The notes under the pieces are model-generated. The model did not search any database. It worked only from the letters and a program-made list of their open reading frames with translations, and was not told the origin of the DNA. A program made the position numbers and the translations under genes. Below are positions 1 to 7,235 of a stretch of DNA of 14,722 nt, piece after piece. The DNA is from Pyrinomonadaceae bacterium. GTDB taxonomy: Bacteria > Acidobacteriota > Blastocatellia > Pyrinomonadales > Pyrinomonadaceae. The stretch lies in contig JACMLC010000261.1 in assembly GCA_014379795.1 (NCBI GenBank), positions 1 to 14,722 on the forward strand, in the 5' to 3' direction. Every line of letters begins with the position of its first letter. Position 1 is the first letter of the stretch.

Positions 1-613
1 CGAAGAGATCGGGGATTTTGACAGCCAGCAAGCTCAAACCCTGGCGATCAACGGCGTCAAACCCCACCTGTGGGGCAGGGGAACTAAACTCTTGCCGCCC
101 GTCAAATATTTTGTGGACGACAAATTCAAAGACGCCAAATGGGGCATCGCTATTTTCGTCACCGACGGTATTATCGAAGATTTGGATGACGTAAAGCAGT
201 TCTGCTTGCAGTTCGGGCAACAGATTTCCTCCGGCCAGCGCCACTTTATCAAATTGGTGCTGATCGGCGTCGGCGAAGAAGTTGACGAAGGGCAAATGGA
301 AGAACTTGACGACATGTTTGAAGGCAGCGGCCTGAAAGACCCGGAGGGCGACGACATAGACCTGTGGGATCACAAACTCGCCAGCGAGATGAAGAAGATT
401 GAGGAAATCTTCGCCGAAGTGGTTTCCGAGCATACCATCGTCGCCGCCAGCGGGCGTGCGCTCAACAGTTCCGGTCAGGTGGTTAAGGATTATGCAGACG
501 GCGTCCCGGCTTTGCTGCGCTTCGTGCTGCCGGCAGGTTCGACATCCTTTAAGCTGGAGTTTTCTGGCGGCAGCGTCACACAGGATATTTCTGAAGGACT
601 CGCTCGCCCGTAA
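1..613 (+). CDS. Long-type vWA domain protein, 3' part only (paralogue A1)
   Basis: The reading frame is open from base 2 to the TAA at 611-613, so the gene enters from outside the window and its start is missing; 203 residues are visible. An internal TTG at base 92 is not the start, because paralogue homology continues upstream of it. The visible part holds the vWA threonine motif (WGRGT), the aspartate strand (FVTDG) and the family signature GQMEELDD followed by DLWDHK and EIFAEVVS, then a C-terminal beta-rich tail of about 60 residues. It is closest to the protein at 5671-6603; both have the GEEVDEGQME loop and lack anything membrane-like. The MIDAS DxSxS motif would lie upstream. Likely a cytoplasmic divalent-metal-binding adaptor of a Ter-like complex; that role is inferred. 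The stop is 21 bases before the next gene, so co-transcription is likely. Confidence 0.9.
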   Translation, partial: EEIGDFDSQQAQTLAINGVKPHLWGRGTKLLPPVKYFVDDKFKDAKWGIAIFVTDGIIEDLDDVKQFCLQFGQQISSGQRHFIKLVLIGVGEEVDEGQMEELDDMFEGSGLKDPEGDDIDLWDHKLASEMKKIEEIFAEVVSEHTIVAASGRALNSSGQVVKDYADGVPALLRFVLPAGSTSFKLEFSGGSVTQDISEGLARP

Positions 614-634
614 GTCTGTTGAGGAGAGAAAGAC

Positions 635-1744
635 ATGTCAATCTTGGATCGCCTTTTCGGTAAACCTGCTCCGGGCGCCGCACCGCCGCAGACTCCAAGC
701 CCAGTCGCCGATTCCACCAGCCACCAGTTACCCAGCAGCCTTGTGGCCAAAGAGTTCGGGGAGGTCAATGTCCGCAAGACAAACGCAGAGATACAGGTGC
801 AATGCACGATCCTGATGGAGCCGCAGGGGAAGGAAGCTGAAGGATGGCAAACCGGTGTCGCTCTGGATGCCAGCGCCTCGATGAAGAATTGGTATGGGCG
901 AATGTTGGAGGGCAAAGTTCCGCCGGAGATAGCTAAAGATTACGAAAAGCGCGGGTGGATAGCCACTCGCGTGGAGGACGGGCGGCGAGTCAAATCTTTT
1001 CAGAAGGCTGCTTATGATGACGCGATTCAGAAAGGCTACTTAAAGCTGACGACCAACATCGTGCAACCGCTCGCGCAGGAATTTATCGCTTATCTGGCCG
1101 GGAGCCTCGATGCCGATGGCGGCACGACGGTCATCTACTGGGCTTGCGGCGACGGCTCCGCGTTTGAAGTGGCGGGCGATTTCACTGCCGATCAATGTCA
1201 TTCAGTGGAAATTCAGGGGCCGAACAGCGTCCCCTTCGGCGCGGGCACCATCTTAACGCCCGCCGTCAAATATTTTGTTGAGCGTTTCAAAGATGCCGAT
1301 CGCGGCATGTATGTCTTTCTCACCGACGGTCGGCTGGATGATTTGGCAGAAGTTAAAAGATACACGACCGAGCTTGCCAAAGAGATCGCCGCCGGTCAGC
1401 GCAATTCGGTTAAATGCGTGCTGATAGGCTTGGGCGATGGGGTCAACGAAGAGCAGATGGAAGAGCTTGATGACCTCGATACCGGCACTGAGATAGACAT
1501 CTGGGATCACAAGATGGCTAAAGAAATGCGCGGGCTGGTAGAAATTTTCGCAGAAGTAGTAAATGAAAACCAGATCGTCGCGCCAACCGGCACGATCTAT
1601 GATTCAGACGGCAACATAGTCAAAACGTACTCGGACGGAGTTCCGGCCAAGATCGCTTTTAGTTTGCCACCTGCCGCCGAGTGGTTCGAGCTTGAAGTGT
1701 TCGGCCAGAAGATTCGTCAGACCGTGCTGTTACCCAACAAATAG
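635..1744 (+). CDS. Long-type vWA domain protein (paralogue B1)
   Basis: 369 residues. GAGGAG at 621-626 sits 8 bases before the ATG. The N-terminus MSILDRLFGK is a short amphipathic leader followed by a proline/alanine-rich linker (about 11-26). The vWA domain starts near 37. MIDAS residues are intact: DASAS at 78-82, T205 in FGAGT and D231 in FLTDG. Between the DxSxS motif and the next core helix is an insert of roughly 40-50 residues (about 90-138, with GW and KGY landmarks). It is shared with the protein at 2472-3557 and absent from the one at 5671-6603. The family signature EEQMEELDD (272-280) and DIWDHKMAKEM (288-298) follows, then a beta-rich C-terminal domain (about 314-366). No signal peptide or membrane segment is seen. 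Predicted role: metal-dependent protein-protein adaptor in a Ter-like system. The vWA call is firm; the role is inferred. Confidence 0.93.
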   Translation: MSILDRLFGKPAPGAAPPQTPSPVADSTSHQLPSSLVAKEFGEVNVRKTNAEIQVQCTILMEPQGKEAEGWQTGVALDASASMKNWYGRMLEGKVPPEIAKDYEKRGWIATRVEDGRRVKSFQKAAYDDAIQKGYLKLTTNIVQPLAQEFIAYLAGSLDADGGTTVIYWACGDGSAFEVAGDFTADQCHSVEIQGPNSVPFGAGTILTPAVKYFVERFKDADRGMYVFLTDGRLDDLAEVKRYTTELAKEIAAGQRNSVKCVLIGLGDGVNEEQMEELDDLDTGTEIDIWDHKMAKEMRGLVEIFAEVVNENQIVAPTGTIYDSDGNIVKTYSDGVPAKIAFSLPPAAEWFELEVFGQKIRQTVLLPNK

Positions 1745-1755
1745 AGGAGGGATTC

Positions 1756-2448
1756 ATGTCGCCAAAAGATGATACCTACGACATGTTGGACTCCTCGCCC
1801 GAAAAAAAAGGGTGGGGGAAAATCATAGGGTTGATTATCCTCCTGCTGGTCATCGCGGGCGGGGTCTCAGCCTACTTTCTGCTGAACCGGCGCTCATCGT
1901 CAGACACAGCCAATGCCAATGCTGTTGCCAGAGAAGGCGTCGCCACCGGGCAGACGACTCCCGCTCCGAAACAGTCTACTACCGCGCCGACGAATTCGAG
2001 CACCGCCGTGACTGAAGGCGGTGCGCCATCGTCCGGCGACAATAAACAGCCTGCCAAGTCTGCCGCCAACGCTACTACTGCTCCGACGGCTGAGACAACC
2101 GGAGCGGCTGAGCTCAAGGAAGTGGTTCACTTTGCTTCCAATAGCACCGGAGTGCTTCCGGCAGACGCGGCTAAGCTCAAGGCTTTCCTGTCAAAGGTGG
2201 AGGGCAGGCAGGGTGCAGTTAATATCGGGGGACATGCTGACAGCAATGGCTCGGATGCGCACAACCAGCAGCTTTCCAAAGCACGCGCTGAACAGGTTGC
2301 CGGTCAACTGCGAAGGGGCGGACTGAATGAGCGGTTCAAGGTGAATGTTCGTGGCTATAACAGCCAGCAGCCGGTCACGGACAATGGCACCGAGGCAGGC
2401 CGCGCGCAGAATCGTCGTGTGGAATTAACTTTTGCCGCTCAGAAATAA
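1756..2448 (+). CDS. OmpA-family peptidoglycan-binding protein with N-terminal membrane anchor
   Basis: 230 residues. The ribosome site (GAGGAGGG) overlaps the previous stop, with only 11 bases between genes. Residues 1-21 are polar, 23-43 form one strong hydrophobic segment, and 46-120 are a Ser/Thr/Ala/Pro-rich low-complexity linker. The C-terminal OmpA-like domain runs from about 122 to 228. Its diagnostic residues are present: D162 in GHADSNG, R177 in LSKARAEQV, and the NRRVEL end at 219-224. In this family the Asp and Arg bind the diaminopimelate of peptidoglycan. The polar 22-residue start and absence of a clear cleavage site suggest a single-pass inner-membrane protein with its OmpA domain in the periplasm, not an outer-membrane barrel. 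Lying between two vWA paralogues, it is the best candidate for an envelope anchor of the complex (inference). Confidence 0.92.
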   Translation: MSPKDDTYDMLDSSPEKKGWGKIIGLIILLLVIAGGVSAYFLLNRRSSSDTANANAVAREGVATGQTTPAPKQSTTAPTNSSTAVTEGGAPSSGDNKQPAKSAANATTAPTAETTGAAELKEVVHFASNSTGVLPADAAKLKAFLSKVEGRQGAVNIGGHADSNGSDAHNQQLSKARAEQVAGQLRRGGLNERFKVNVRGYNSQQPVTDNGTEAGRAQNRRVELTFAAQK

Positions 2449-2471
2449 GTTTCGGAAAAAGGAGTTCATCA

Positions 2472-3557
2472 ATGTCTTTCTTTAAGAGCCTGTTTGGTGG
2501 TGGAAAGTCAGAGGAAGAGCGCAGCCATCAGATGCCCAGCGGCATGGTCGCTAAAGAGTTCGGAGAGATCAATGTCAAGCGCGTCAAAAGTGATGTGGAA
2601 GTGATGTTTACGATTCTCATGGAACCGACCGGAACCGCTTCGGAAGGTTGGCAAACGGGCGTGGCGATTGATGCCAGCGGCTCGATGTCGGACGTGTTCG
2701 GCAAGGGAATTTCGGATGGCCCGCAAGGAGACCCGCCGACTCCGCTTTTACAGGAATACCAGACTAAGGGATGGCTCGAATTAATAAAGCATCAGGGCGA
2801 AACTTATGTGGTGCTCAGTGACGAGGCCAAAGCGGACCTGGTGCAGCGCGGCTATCGCAGATGGACGACGAATGAGATTGAACCGCTGGCACGCAAGGTG
2901 ACAGCATATCTAGCGTCCAGCCTTGACGCGGACGGCGGCACGACGGTGATCTACTGGGCTTGCGGGGATGGAAGCCAAATCGAAGTCATCGGCGATCTGA
3001 CCGCCGAGGATTGCGAACGCGCCTCCTTTACCGGCCCGACCAAAGTCTCTTTCGGAGCCGGGACGGTGCTGGCTCCGGCTGTGAAATATTTTGCCGACCG
3101 TTTCGCGGATGCCAAAAACGGCATGTACATTTTCATCACCGATGGCGAGCTACAGGATTTGCAGGAAGTCAAAAAATACACGATCCAATTATGCCGGGAC
3201 ATTCAGGCTAAAAGACGCAACCCCCTCAAATGCGTGCTGATAGGCATCGGCGAAGGGGTCAACGAGGAGCAGATGGAAGAGCTTGATGATCTGGACTCGG
3301 GAACAAATGTAGATGTCTGGGATCACAAGATGGCGCGTGACATGCGGACGATCGTAGAAATTTTTGCAGAGGTCGTCAGTGAACATATGATCGTCGCTCC
3401 ATCGGCGCGTCTTGTTGATTCTTCCGGGCAGGTGGTCAGAAATTTTTCCGATGGCCTACCGGCGAAAGTCACTTTCACCATGCCCGCCGCTTCAGAATGG
3501 TTTGAACTCGAAGTCTCAGGGCAGCGCATTCGGCAGTCAGTAGTCATCTCCAGCTAG
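2472..3557 (+). CDS. Long-type vWA domain protein (paralogue B2)
   Basis: 361 residues, preceded by AAAAAGGAG ending at 2464. The N-terminus MSFFKSLFGG is a hydrophobic/amphipathic leader like that of the 635-1744 protein. MIDAS residues are intact: DASGS 67-71, T198 in FGAGT and D224 in FITDG. The B-type insert occupies about 84-131, including KGWLEL and QRGY. The signature EEQMEELDD (265-273) plus DVWDHKMARDM (281-291) and EIFAEVVSEH (296-305) is followed by the beta-rich C-terminal domain ending in RQSVVIS. It is the nearest relative of 635-1744, and the two now flank the OmpA gene. Either a tandem duplication was split by the OmpA gene, or a vWA-OmpA unit was partly duplicated. Probably cytoplasmic and metal dependent; the cellular role is inferred from context. 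Confidence 0.93.
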   Translation: MSFFKSLFGGGKSEEERSHQMPSGMVAKEFGEINVKRVKSDVEVMFTILMEPTGTASEGWQTGVAIDASGSMSDVFGKGISDGPQGDPPTPLLQEYQTKGWLELIKHQGETYVVLSDEAKADLVQRGYRRWTTNEIEPLARKVTAYLASSLDADGGTTVIYWACGDGSQIEVIGDLTAEDCERASFTGPTKVSFGAGTVLAPAVKYFADRFADAKNGMYIFITDGELQDLQEVKKYTIQLCRDIQAKRRNPLKCVLIGIGEGVNEEQMEELDDLDSGTNVDVWDHKMARDMRTIVEIFAEVVSEHMIVAPSARLVDSSGQVVRNFSDGLPAKVTFTMPAASEWFELEVSGQRIRQSVVISS

Positions 3558-3573
3558 GGGGAGTACCTCAGCG

Positions 3574-4614
3574 ATGAGTTATTACAGGCGGTTACCTGTT
3601 TATTTGTTGATTGATTGCTCCGAGTCCATGGCCGGGGATGGATTCACTGCGGTCAATCAAGGACTGGCCGCGATGATCGGCCAACTGCGTGGCAACCCGA
3701 TGGCTTTGGAGAGCGCGTTCATTAGCCTGATCACTTTTGCCAGCAGCGCGCAACAAGTAGTGCCGCTGACCGACATCCTTAAATTCCAGATGCCACGATT
3801 AAAACTTGGCTCAGGCACATCTCTCGGAGCGGGGCTGAGGTTGTGGCTCGAATGTATGGATCGTGAATTGGTCCAGACCACGGCGCAGCAAAAGGGAGAT
3901 TATAAACCAATCTGCTTTCTGCTGACCGATGGTGAGCCGACAGACGAGTGGGAGAGAGTGGCCGATCAGGTGCGCACGACCGTCGTGGGAAAAAAGGCTA
4001 ATGTCATCGCGCTGGCTTGCGGGCCAGATGTGGATATCAACAAGCTGCGCCGTATCACCGAGACGGTGCTCGTCATCAAAGACACAGAACCGGCATCCTT
4101 CTCAGAGTTCTTCAAGTGGGTCTCGGCCTCTGTTTCCACGGCGAGCCAGAAGATAGAGGGAGCAGGGGAGCGGGGGCTCGGGCTACCTAACCTACCGGAC
4201 AATGTTCAGGTGGCGCAGGCCGGTGATGGACGCGGCGCTCCTGATCCTGACCGTTATATCTTTATCCATGCACGCTGCGTCAAGAATCGCGGGTTTTACA
4301 TTTTACGTTATGGCAAGGTCGGCCACGGTCAAGGTCGAAACGCCATTTACCAAGCGGTCGCTGCGCATCGCGTAGATGATTTTGAATTCGATCAAACAGC
4401 GCAAGGTAAAATGAATTTGCAAATTTCTGCTGATAATCTTCAAGATGCTGCGCCCTGCCCATATTGTCAAAACCCTGTTTGGGCGATGTGCGGCAACGGG
4501 CATGTCCATTGCTGCCCTCTGGCTGCGGGCACTCTGTCATTAACTTGCCCTTGGTGTAACAAGACGGATCGTTACGGAGAGGGAAGCTTTGAAGTCGGCA
4601 GGGGGATCGGATAG
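3574..4614 (+). CDS. TerY-like vWA protein with C-terminal Cys/His metal-binding domain (copy 1)
   Basis: 346 residues, with GGGGGAG about 10 bases before the ATG. Residues 5-190 form a TerY-type vWA domain: RLPVYLLIDCSESM, MIDAS D14/S16/S18, T82 in GSGTSLG and D119 in LLTDGEPTDEW. After a Gly/Pro linker (about 193-225) comes a C-terminal domain starting RYIFIHARC. It has a cysteine cluster C295-x2-C298, C306, C313, C314, C325-x2-C328, with histidines 310 and 312 nearby, a probable zinc-binding TerY-C-type module. Compared with the next gene, N308 stands where that protein has a second clustered cysteine, so the metal sites may differ. TerY proteins are the vWA partner of a PP2C phosphatase and a kinase in Ter systems, and both occur downstream. 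Cytoplasmic; no membrane segment is seen. Confidence 0.92.
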   Translation: MSYYRRLPVYLLIDCSESMAGDGFTAVNQGLAAMIGQLRGNPMALESAFISLITFASSAQQVVPLTDILKFQMPRLKLGSGTSLGAGLRLWLECMDRELVQTTAQQKGDYKPICFLLTDGEPTDEWERVADQVRTTVVGKKANVIALACGPDVDINKLRRITETVLVIKDTEPASFSEFFKWVSASVSTASQKIEGAGERGLGLPNLPDNVQVAQAGDGRGAPDPDRYIFIHARCVKNRGFYILRYGKVGHGQGRNAIYQAVAAHRVDDFEFDQTAQGKMNLQISADNLQDAAPCPYCQNPVWAMCGNGHVHCCPLAAGTLSLTCPWCNKTDRYGEGSFEVGRGIG

Positions 4615-4626
4615 GAGAATCGAATA

Positions 4627-5658
4627 ATGGCTGACGCTTCCAGACGCCTGCCCGTTTACTTGCTTCTCGACTGTTCCGAGTCAATGGCCGGACCGGCTAT
4701 CGAAGCTGTAACACAGGGTGTCAAGACCCTGATTGATGAACTGCGCTCGAATCCGCTCGCTTTAGAAACTGCTTACCTGAGCGTGATCACTTTTTCGCGC
4801 GTGGCGCGCCAGACTGTGCCTTTAACCGAGTTGATGCTTTTCAACCCGCCGCAGCTTTCAGTCCGTCCCGGAACGGCTTTGGGCGCGGCGCTGCGGTTGC
4901 TCGTCGAATGTATTCAACGCGAGGTGGTGAAGACGACTCAGACCACCAAAGGCGACTACAAGCCTTTAGTTTTCCTGTTGACGGACGGGCAGCCGACGGA
5001 TGATTGGGAAGAGGCGGCAGATGCCATCAGACTCGCAAACAATCCCAAAGTGGCGAACCTGTATGCTATCGGGTGCGGCCCGGACGTGGAGATACAGGTT
5101 CTCTATCGCATCACGGACAAGGTGTTGCTGATGCCTGACCTGACACCCGAAGCGATCCGTAAATGTTTTGTCTGGTTGTCGGCATCGGTGCAGGCGATGA
5201 GCGTGAGCGTCACCGTAGACGCCTCGCCTGATAATCCTTTGAGCACGATGCCCGCGCTGCCCCTTGATGCCATGCAGGTTGCCCTCGAGCAGGAAGGTTA
5301 TTCGACCGGCGCGCCGCGCCAGGTCTTCCTCCACGCCCGGTGCAGTAATAACAGACAGCCTTATCTGATGAGGTACGTGCGGCGCGAGTATGAAGACCGC
5401 TATGACGCCGTCGCCTCGCATCGTTTGGAAACTCTGGATGAAAGTGACGCCGAAGCTATGCCGCCGATCAATACCTCGCTCTTAAGCGGGGTGCCCGGTT
5501 GCCCTTATTGTGTGAATCGGAATATCGGCGTCTGTCCCTGTGGCGGGTTATTTTGCTCGCCCGATAATATTGAATCAATTATGTGTCCTAAGTGCGATGC
5601 TTATTTAGGTCCGGGCACGGGGTCTGAAGATTTTGAGATCAATCCTTCTCAAGGATAG
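4627..5658 (+). CDS. TerY-like vWA protein with C-terminal Cys-rich metal-binding domain (copy 2)
   Basis: 343 residues. AGGAGA overlaps the previous stop codon, and the gap is 12 bases. The TerY-type vWA domain spans about 6-190: DCSES 15-19, T83 in RPGTALG and D120 in LLTDGQPTDDW. A linker leads to the same C-terminal module as copy 1, beginning with RQVFLHARC near 231. The cysteines are C292-x2-C295, C303-x-C305, C310 and C320-x2-C323, seven in all and consistent with one or two zinc sites. The pair is clearly a tandem duplication, with colinear domains over the full length. As with other TerY proteins the role is probably metal-dependent binding of a phosphorylated or complex-forming partner; which partner is unknown. 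Confidence 0.92.
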   Translation: MADASRRLPVYLLLDCSESMAGPAIEAVTQGVKTLIDELRSNPLALETAYLSVITFSRVARQTVPLTELMLFNPPQLSVRPGTALGAALRLLVECIQREVVKTTQTTKGDYKPLVFLLTDGQPTDDWEEAADAIRLANNPKVANLYAIGCGPDVEIQVLYRITDKVLLMPDLTPEAIRKCFVWLSASVQAMSVSVTVDASPDNPLSTMPALPLDAMQVALEQEGYSTGAPRQVFLHARCSNNRQPYLMRYVRREYEDRYDAVASHRLETLDESDAEAMPPINTSLLSGVPGCPYCVNRNIGVCPCGGLFCSPDNIESIMCPKCDAYLGPGTGSEDFEINPSQG

Positions 5659-5670
5659 GAAATAAATAGT

Positions 5671-6603
5671 ATGGCGCAAATACCGAGTCCTCAAGTAGTG
5701 GAACCGTTTGGTGAAGTTAATGTCTGGACGCAGCCCGATGGGTCGTTGCGTGTCAAGGCTACGATTCTGATGACGCCTGCGGTCGAGGGAGCGCAAACGG
5801 GTCTCGCCATTGATGGTTCGGCTTCAATGAAGCAGATGTTCGGCGCCAGCGCCGCCGTCTCCGCACTGTTTGCTCCCAGCACGCCGAACGTCGTCGAACC
5901 CGTGGTGAAAACTATCGCCTCGTATCTTGCTAATTTCGATACCGATGGAAATACGACCGTAATTTACTGGGCCTGTGGGCCGGGCGGGATAAACGTCGAA
6001 GAGATTGGGGATATGGACGCCGCCACCGTCAAGACCAAGACCTTCACTGCGCCAAAGCAGTTCGGCACGGGCACCAAATTGCTGCCCGCTGTCCGGTATT
6101 TTACCGAAACCAAGTTTCCGGACGCCCCTTGGTCTATCTTTATCTTCATCACTGACGGCGTCATCGAAGACCTTGCGGAAGTGCAAGACTTTTCGCTCAA
6201 GCTCGCCCAACAAATTGCCAGCGGTCAGCGACAGTTCGTGAAGTTGGTGCTGATCGGCATCGGCGAAGAAGTGGACGAAGGGCAGATGGAGGCGCTCGAC
6301 GACCTCGATTATGGCGGACTGAAATCTCCCGATGGTCAAGTGATAGATTTGTGGGATCACAAGATGGCTGCTGAAATGCAGAAGATTGAGGAAATCTTTG
6401 CCGAGGTTGTTTCTTCAGATATGATTCTCGCCCCTTCAGCAGAGATTTTAGATAGCGCCGGTAATCACGCCACACCCAACGGGGTAGGCTCCTACAGCGA
6501 CGGCCTCCCAGCTCTGCTGGACTTTAACGTGCCGGCTGGAACGACTGAGTTTACTTTGGTGATGCCCGGTGGACAGAAAATCGTGCAGAGCATTGTCATC
6601 TAA
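5671..6603 (+). CDS. Long-type vWA domain protein without the insert (paralogue A2)
   Basis: 310 residues. Only a modest purine-rich site (AGGAAA at the previous stop) precedes the ATG, 12 bases downstream. The MIDAS is intact: DGSAS 48-52, T135 in FGTGT and D162 in FITDG. It has no LFG leader and no 40-50 residue insert; the chain passes directly from the MIDAS helix to TIASYLANFD. The family signature is present: GEEVDEGQMEALDD (198-211), DLWDHKMAAEM (226-236) and EIFAEVVSS (241-249). The beta-rich C-terminal domain ends in QSIVI. It resembles the truncated gene at the window start more than the two insert-bearing copies, so the locus has two subfamilies, A and B. It is the last gene before a 167-base structured gap. 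Predicted cytoplasmic metal-binding adaptor. Confidence 0.92.
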   Translation: MAQIPSPQVVEPFGEVNVWTQPDGSLRVKATILMTPAVEGAQTGLAIDGSASMKQMFGASAAVSALFAPSTPNVVEPVVKTIASYLANFDTDGNTTVIYWACGPGGINVEEIGDMDAATVKTKTFTAPKQFGTGTKLLPAVRYFTETKFPDAPWSIFIFITDGVIEDLAEVQDFSLKLAQQIASGQRQFVKLVLIGIGEEVDEGQMEALDDLDYGGLKSPDGQVIDLWDHKMAAEMQKIEEIFAEVVSSDMILAPSAEILDSAGNHATPNGVGSYSDGLPALLDFNVPAGTTEFTLVMPGGQKIVQSIVI

Positions 6604-6609
6604 GGCCGG

Positions 6610-6721
6610 GGATCGGAAAGATTCCGAGTCCGTTTGAGATGAAGGGCAGCCTGCCTCATCCTCAAGCGGATAACGTTTAGAAGAAGGGCTGAAATATTCA
6701 TGGCTTGCTTTATGCAAGCCA
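6610..6721 (+). promoter_or_regulatory. Three successive hairpins in the 167-base gap between the vWA block and the TerB block
   Basis: The gap 6604-6770 carries no gene. Hairpin 1 (6613-6627) pairs TCGGAA with TTCCGA around AGA, with GGA/TCC flanking pairs, and starts just past the stop codon. Hairpin 2 (6638-6660) pairs GATGA..GGCA with TGCC..TCATC. Hairpin 3 (6701-6721) is a perfect 8-base stem, TGGCTTGC/GCAAGCCA, with loop TTTAT. None is followed by a T-run, so none is a standard intrinsic terminator. They could set mRNA processing or stability, or form a leader for the TerB genes. No convincing sigma-70 promoter was seen here. Confidence 0.5.
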
Positions 6722-6770
6722 CCGGTAAGTCTCTCAACAAATGTCAGCACCCACTTGAAGGAGAAATCTT

Positions 6771-7193
6771 ATGGGCATCTTAGATCGCTTGACAGGTAAA
6801 CGAAGTAGCACGGAAGAATCCGAGGCGCGAGCCTATGTCGAAGCCATGATAATCATGATCGCCGCTGACGGTGTCGTCGAAGATGATGAGATTGAGGATT
6901 TCCTGAGAAACGTTTACACTCGTCCGCAGTTGAACAAAGTACCGCCATCCGAGATGTCGAGCATGATCCGGCGCAGCTTGCACGCTATCTCAACCGAAGG
7001 GGCTGATGCGAGGATCAGAGCCATCGCCCGCATGTTGCCTCATCAACAGCAAAAAGTTGAGGCCTTCAGAATGTGCCTCTCGATTTGCGCTTCGGATGGA
7101 GATGTTGCCCCGGATGAGCTTGAAATCTTAAAGAAGATGCAGTCCGAGTTTGACCTCTCGGAATCGCAGGTAGAGCAAATAATGAACGAATAG
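6771..7193 (+). CDS. terB: TerB-family protein
   Basis: 140 residues, with AAGGAG at 6758-6763 upstream of the ATG. All-alpha in appearance, it has the two TerB signature loops: AADGVVEDDE at 31-40 and ASDGDVAPDE at 107-116, with acidic residues placed to bind a divalent metal. The length is close to classical TerB (about 150). The N-terminus MGILDRLTGK is almost the same leader as MSILDRLFGK of the vWA protein at 635-1744. TerB is a core component of Ter stress systems and is thought to associate with the inner membrane through partners. Its presence supports reading the whole cluster as Ter-like. No TerC or TerD is visible next to it. The exact biochemical activity is unknown for the family. 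Confidence 0.85.
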   Translation: MGILDRLTGKRSSTEESEARAYVEAMIIMIAADGVVEDDEIEDFLRNVYTRPQLNKVPPSEMSSMIRRSLHAISTEGADARIRAIARMLPHQQQKVEAFRMCLSICASDGDVAPDELEILKKMQSEFDLSESQVEQIMNE

Positions 7194-7235
7194 CGCTCGC
7201 CACAACCCAGAACAACCAACCGAAAGGAAAATCAT

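Noticed and set aside
92..613. TTG at 92 as the start of the first gene
   Set aside because: The frame is open to base 2 and upstream residues align with the paralogue at 5671-6603, so the gene is cut by the window edge.
399..815. 138-residue + strand open frame
   Set aside because: It overlaps two well-supported vWA genes in another frame and has Arg/Ser-rich, low-quality composition.
5824..6360. 178-residue minus-strand open frame
   Set aside because: It is fully antisense to the vWA gene 5671-6603, without a domain or ribosome site; a shadow of codon bias.
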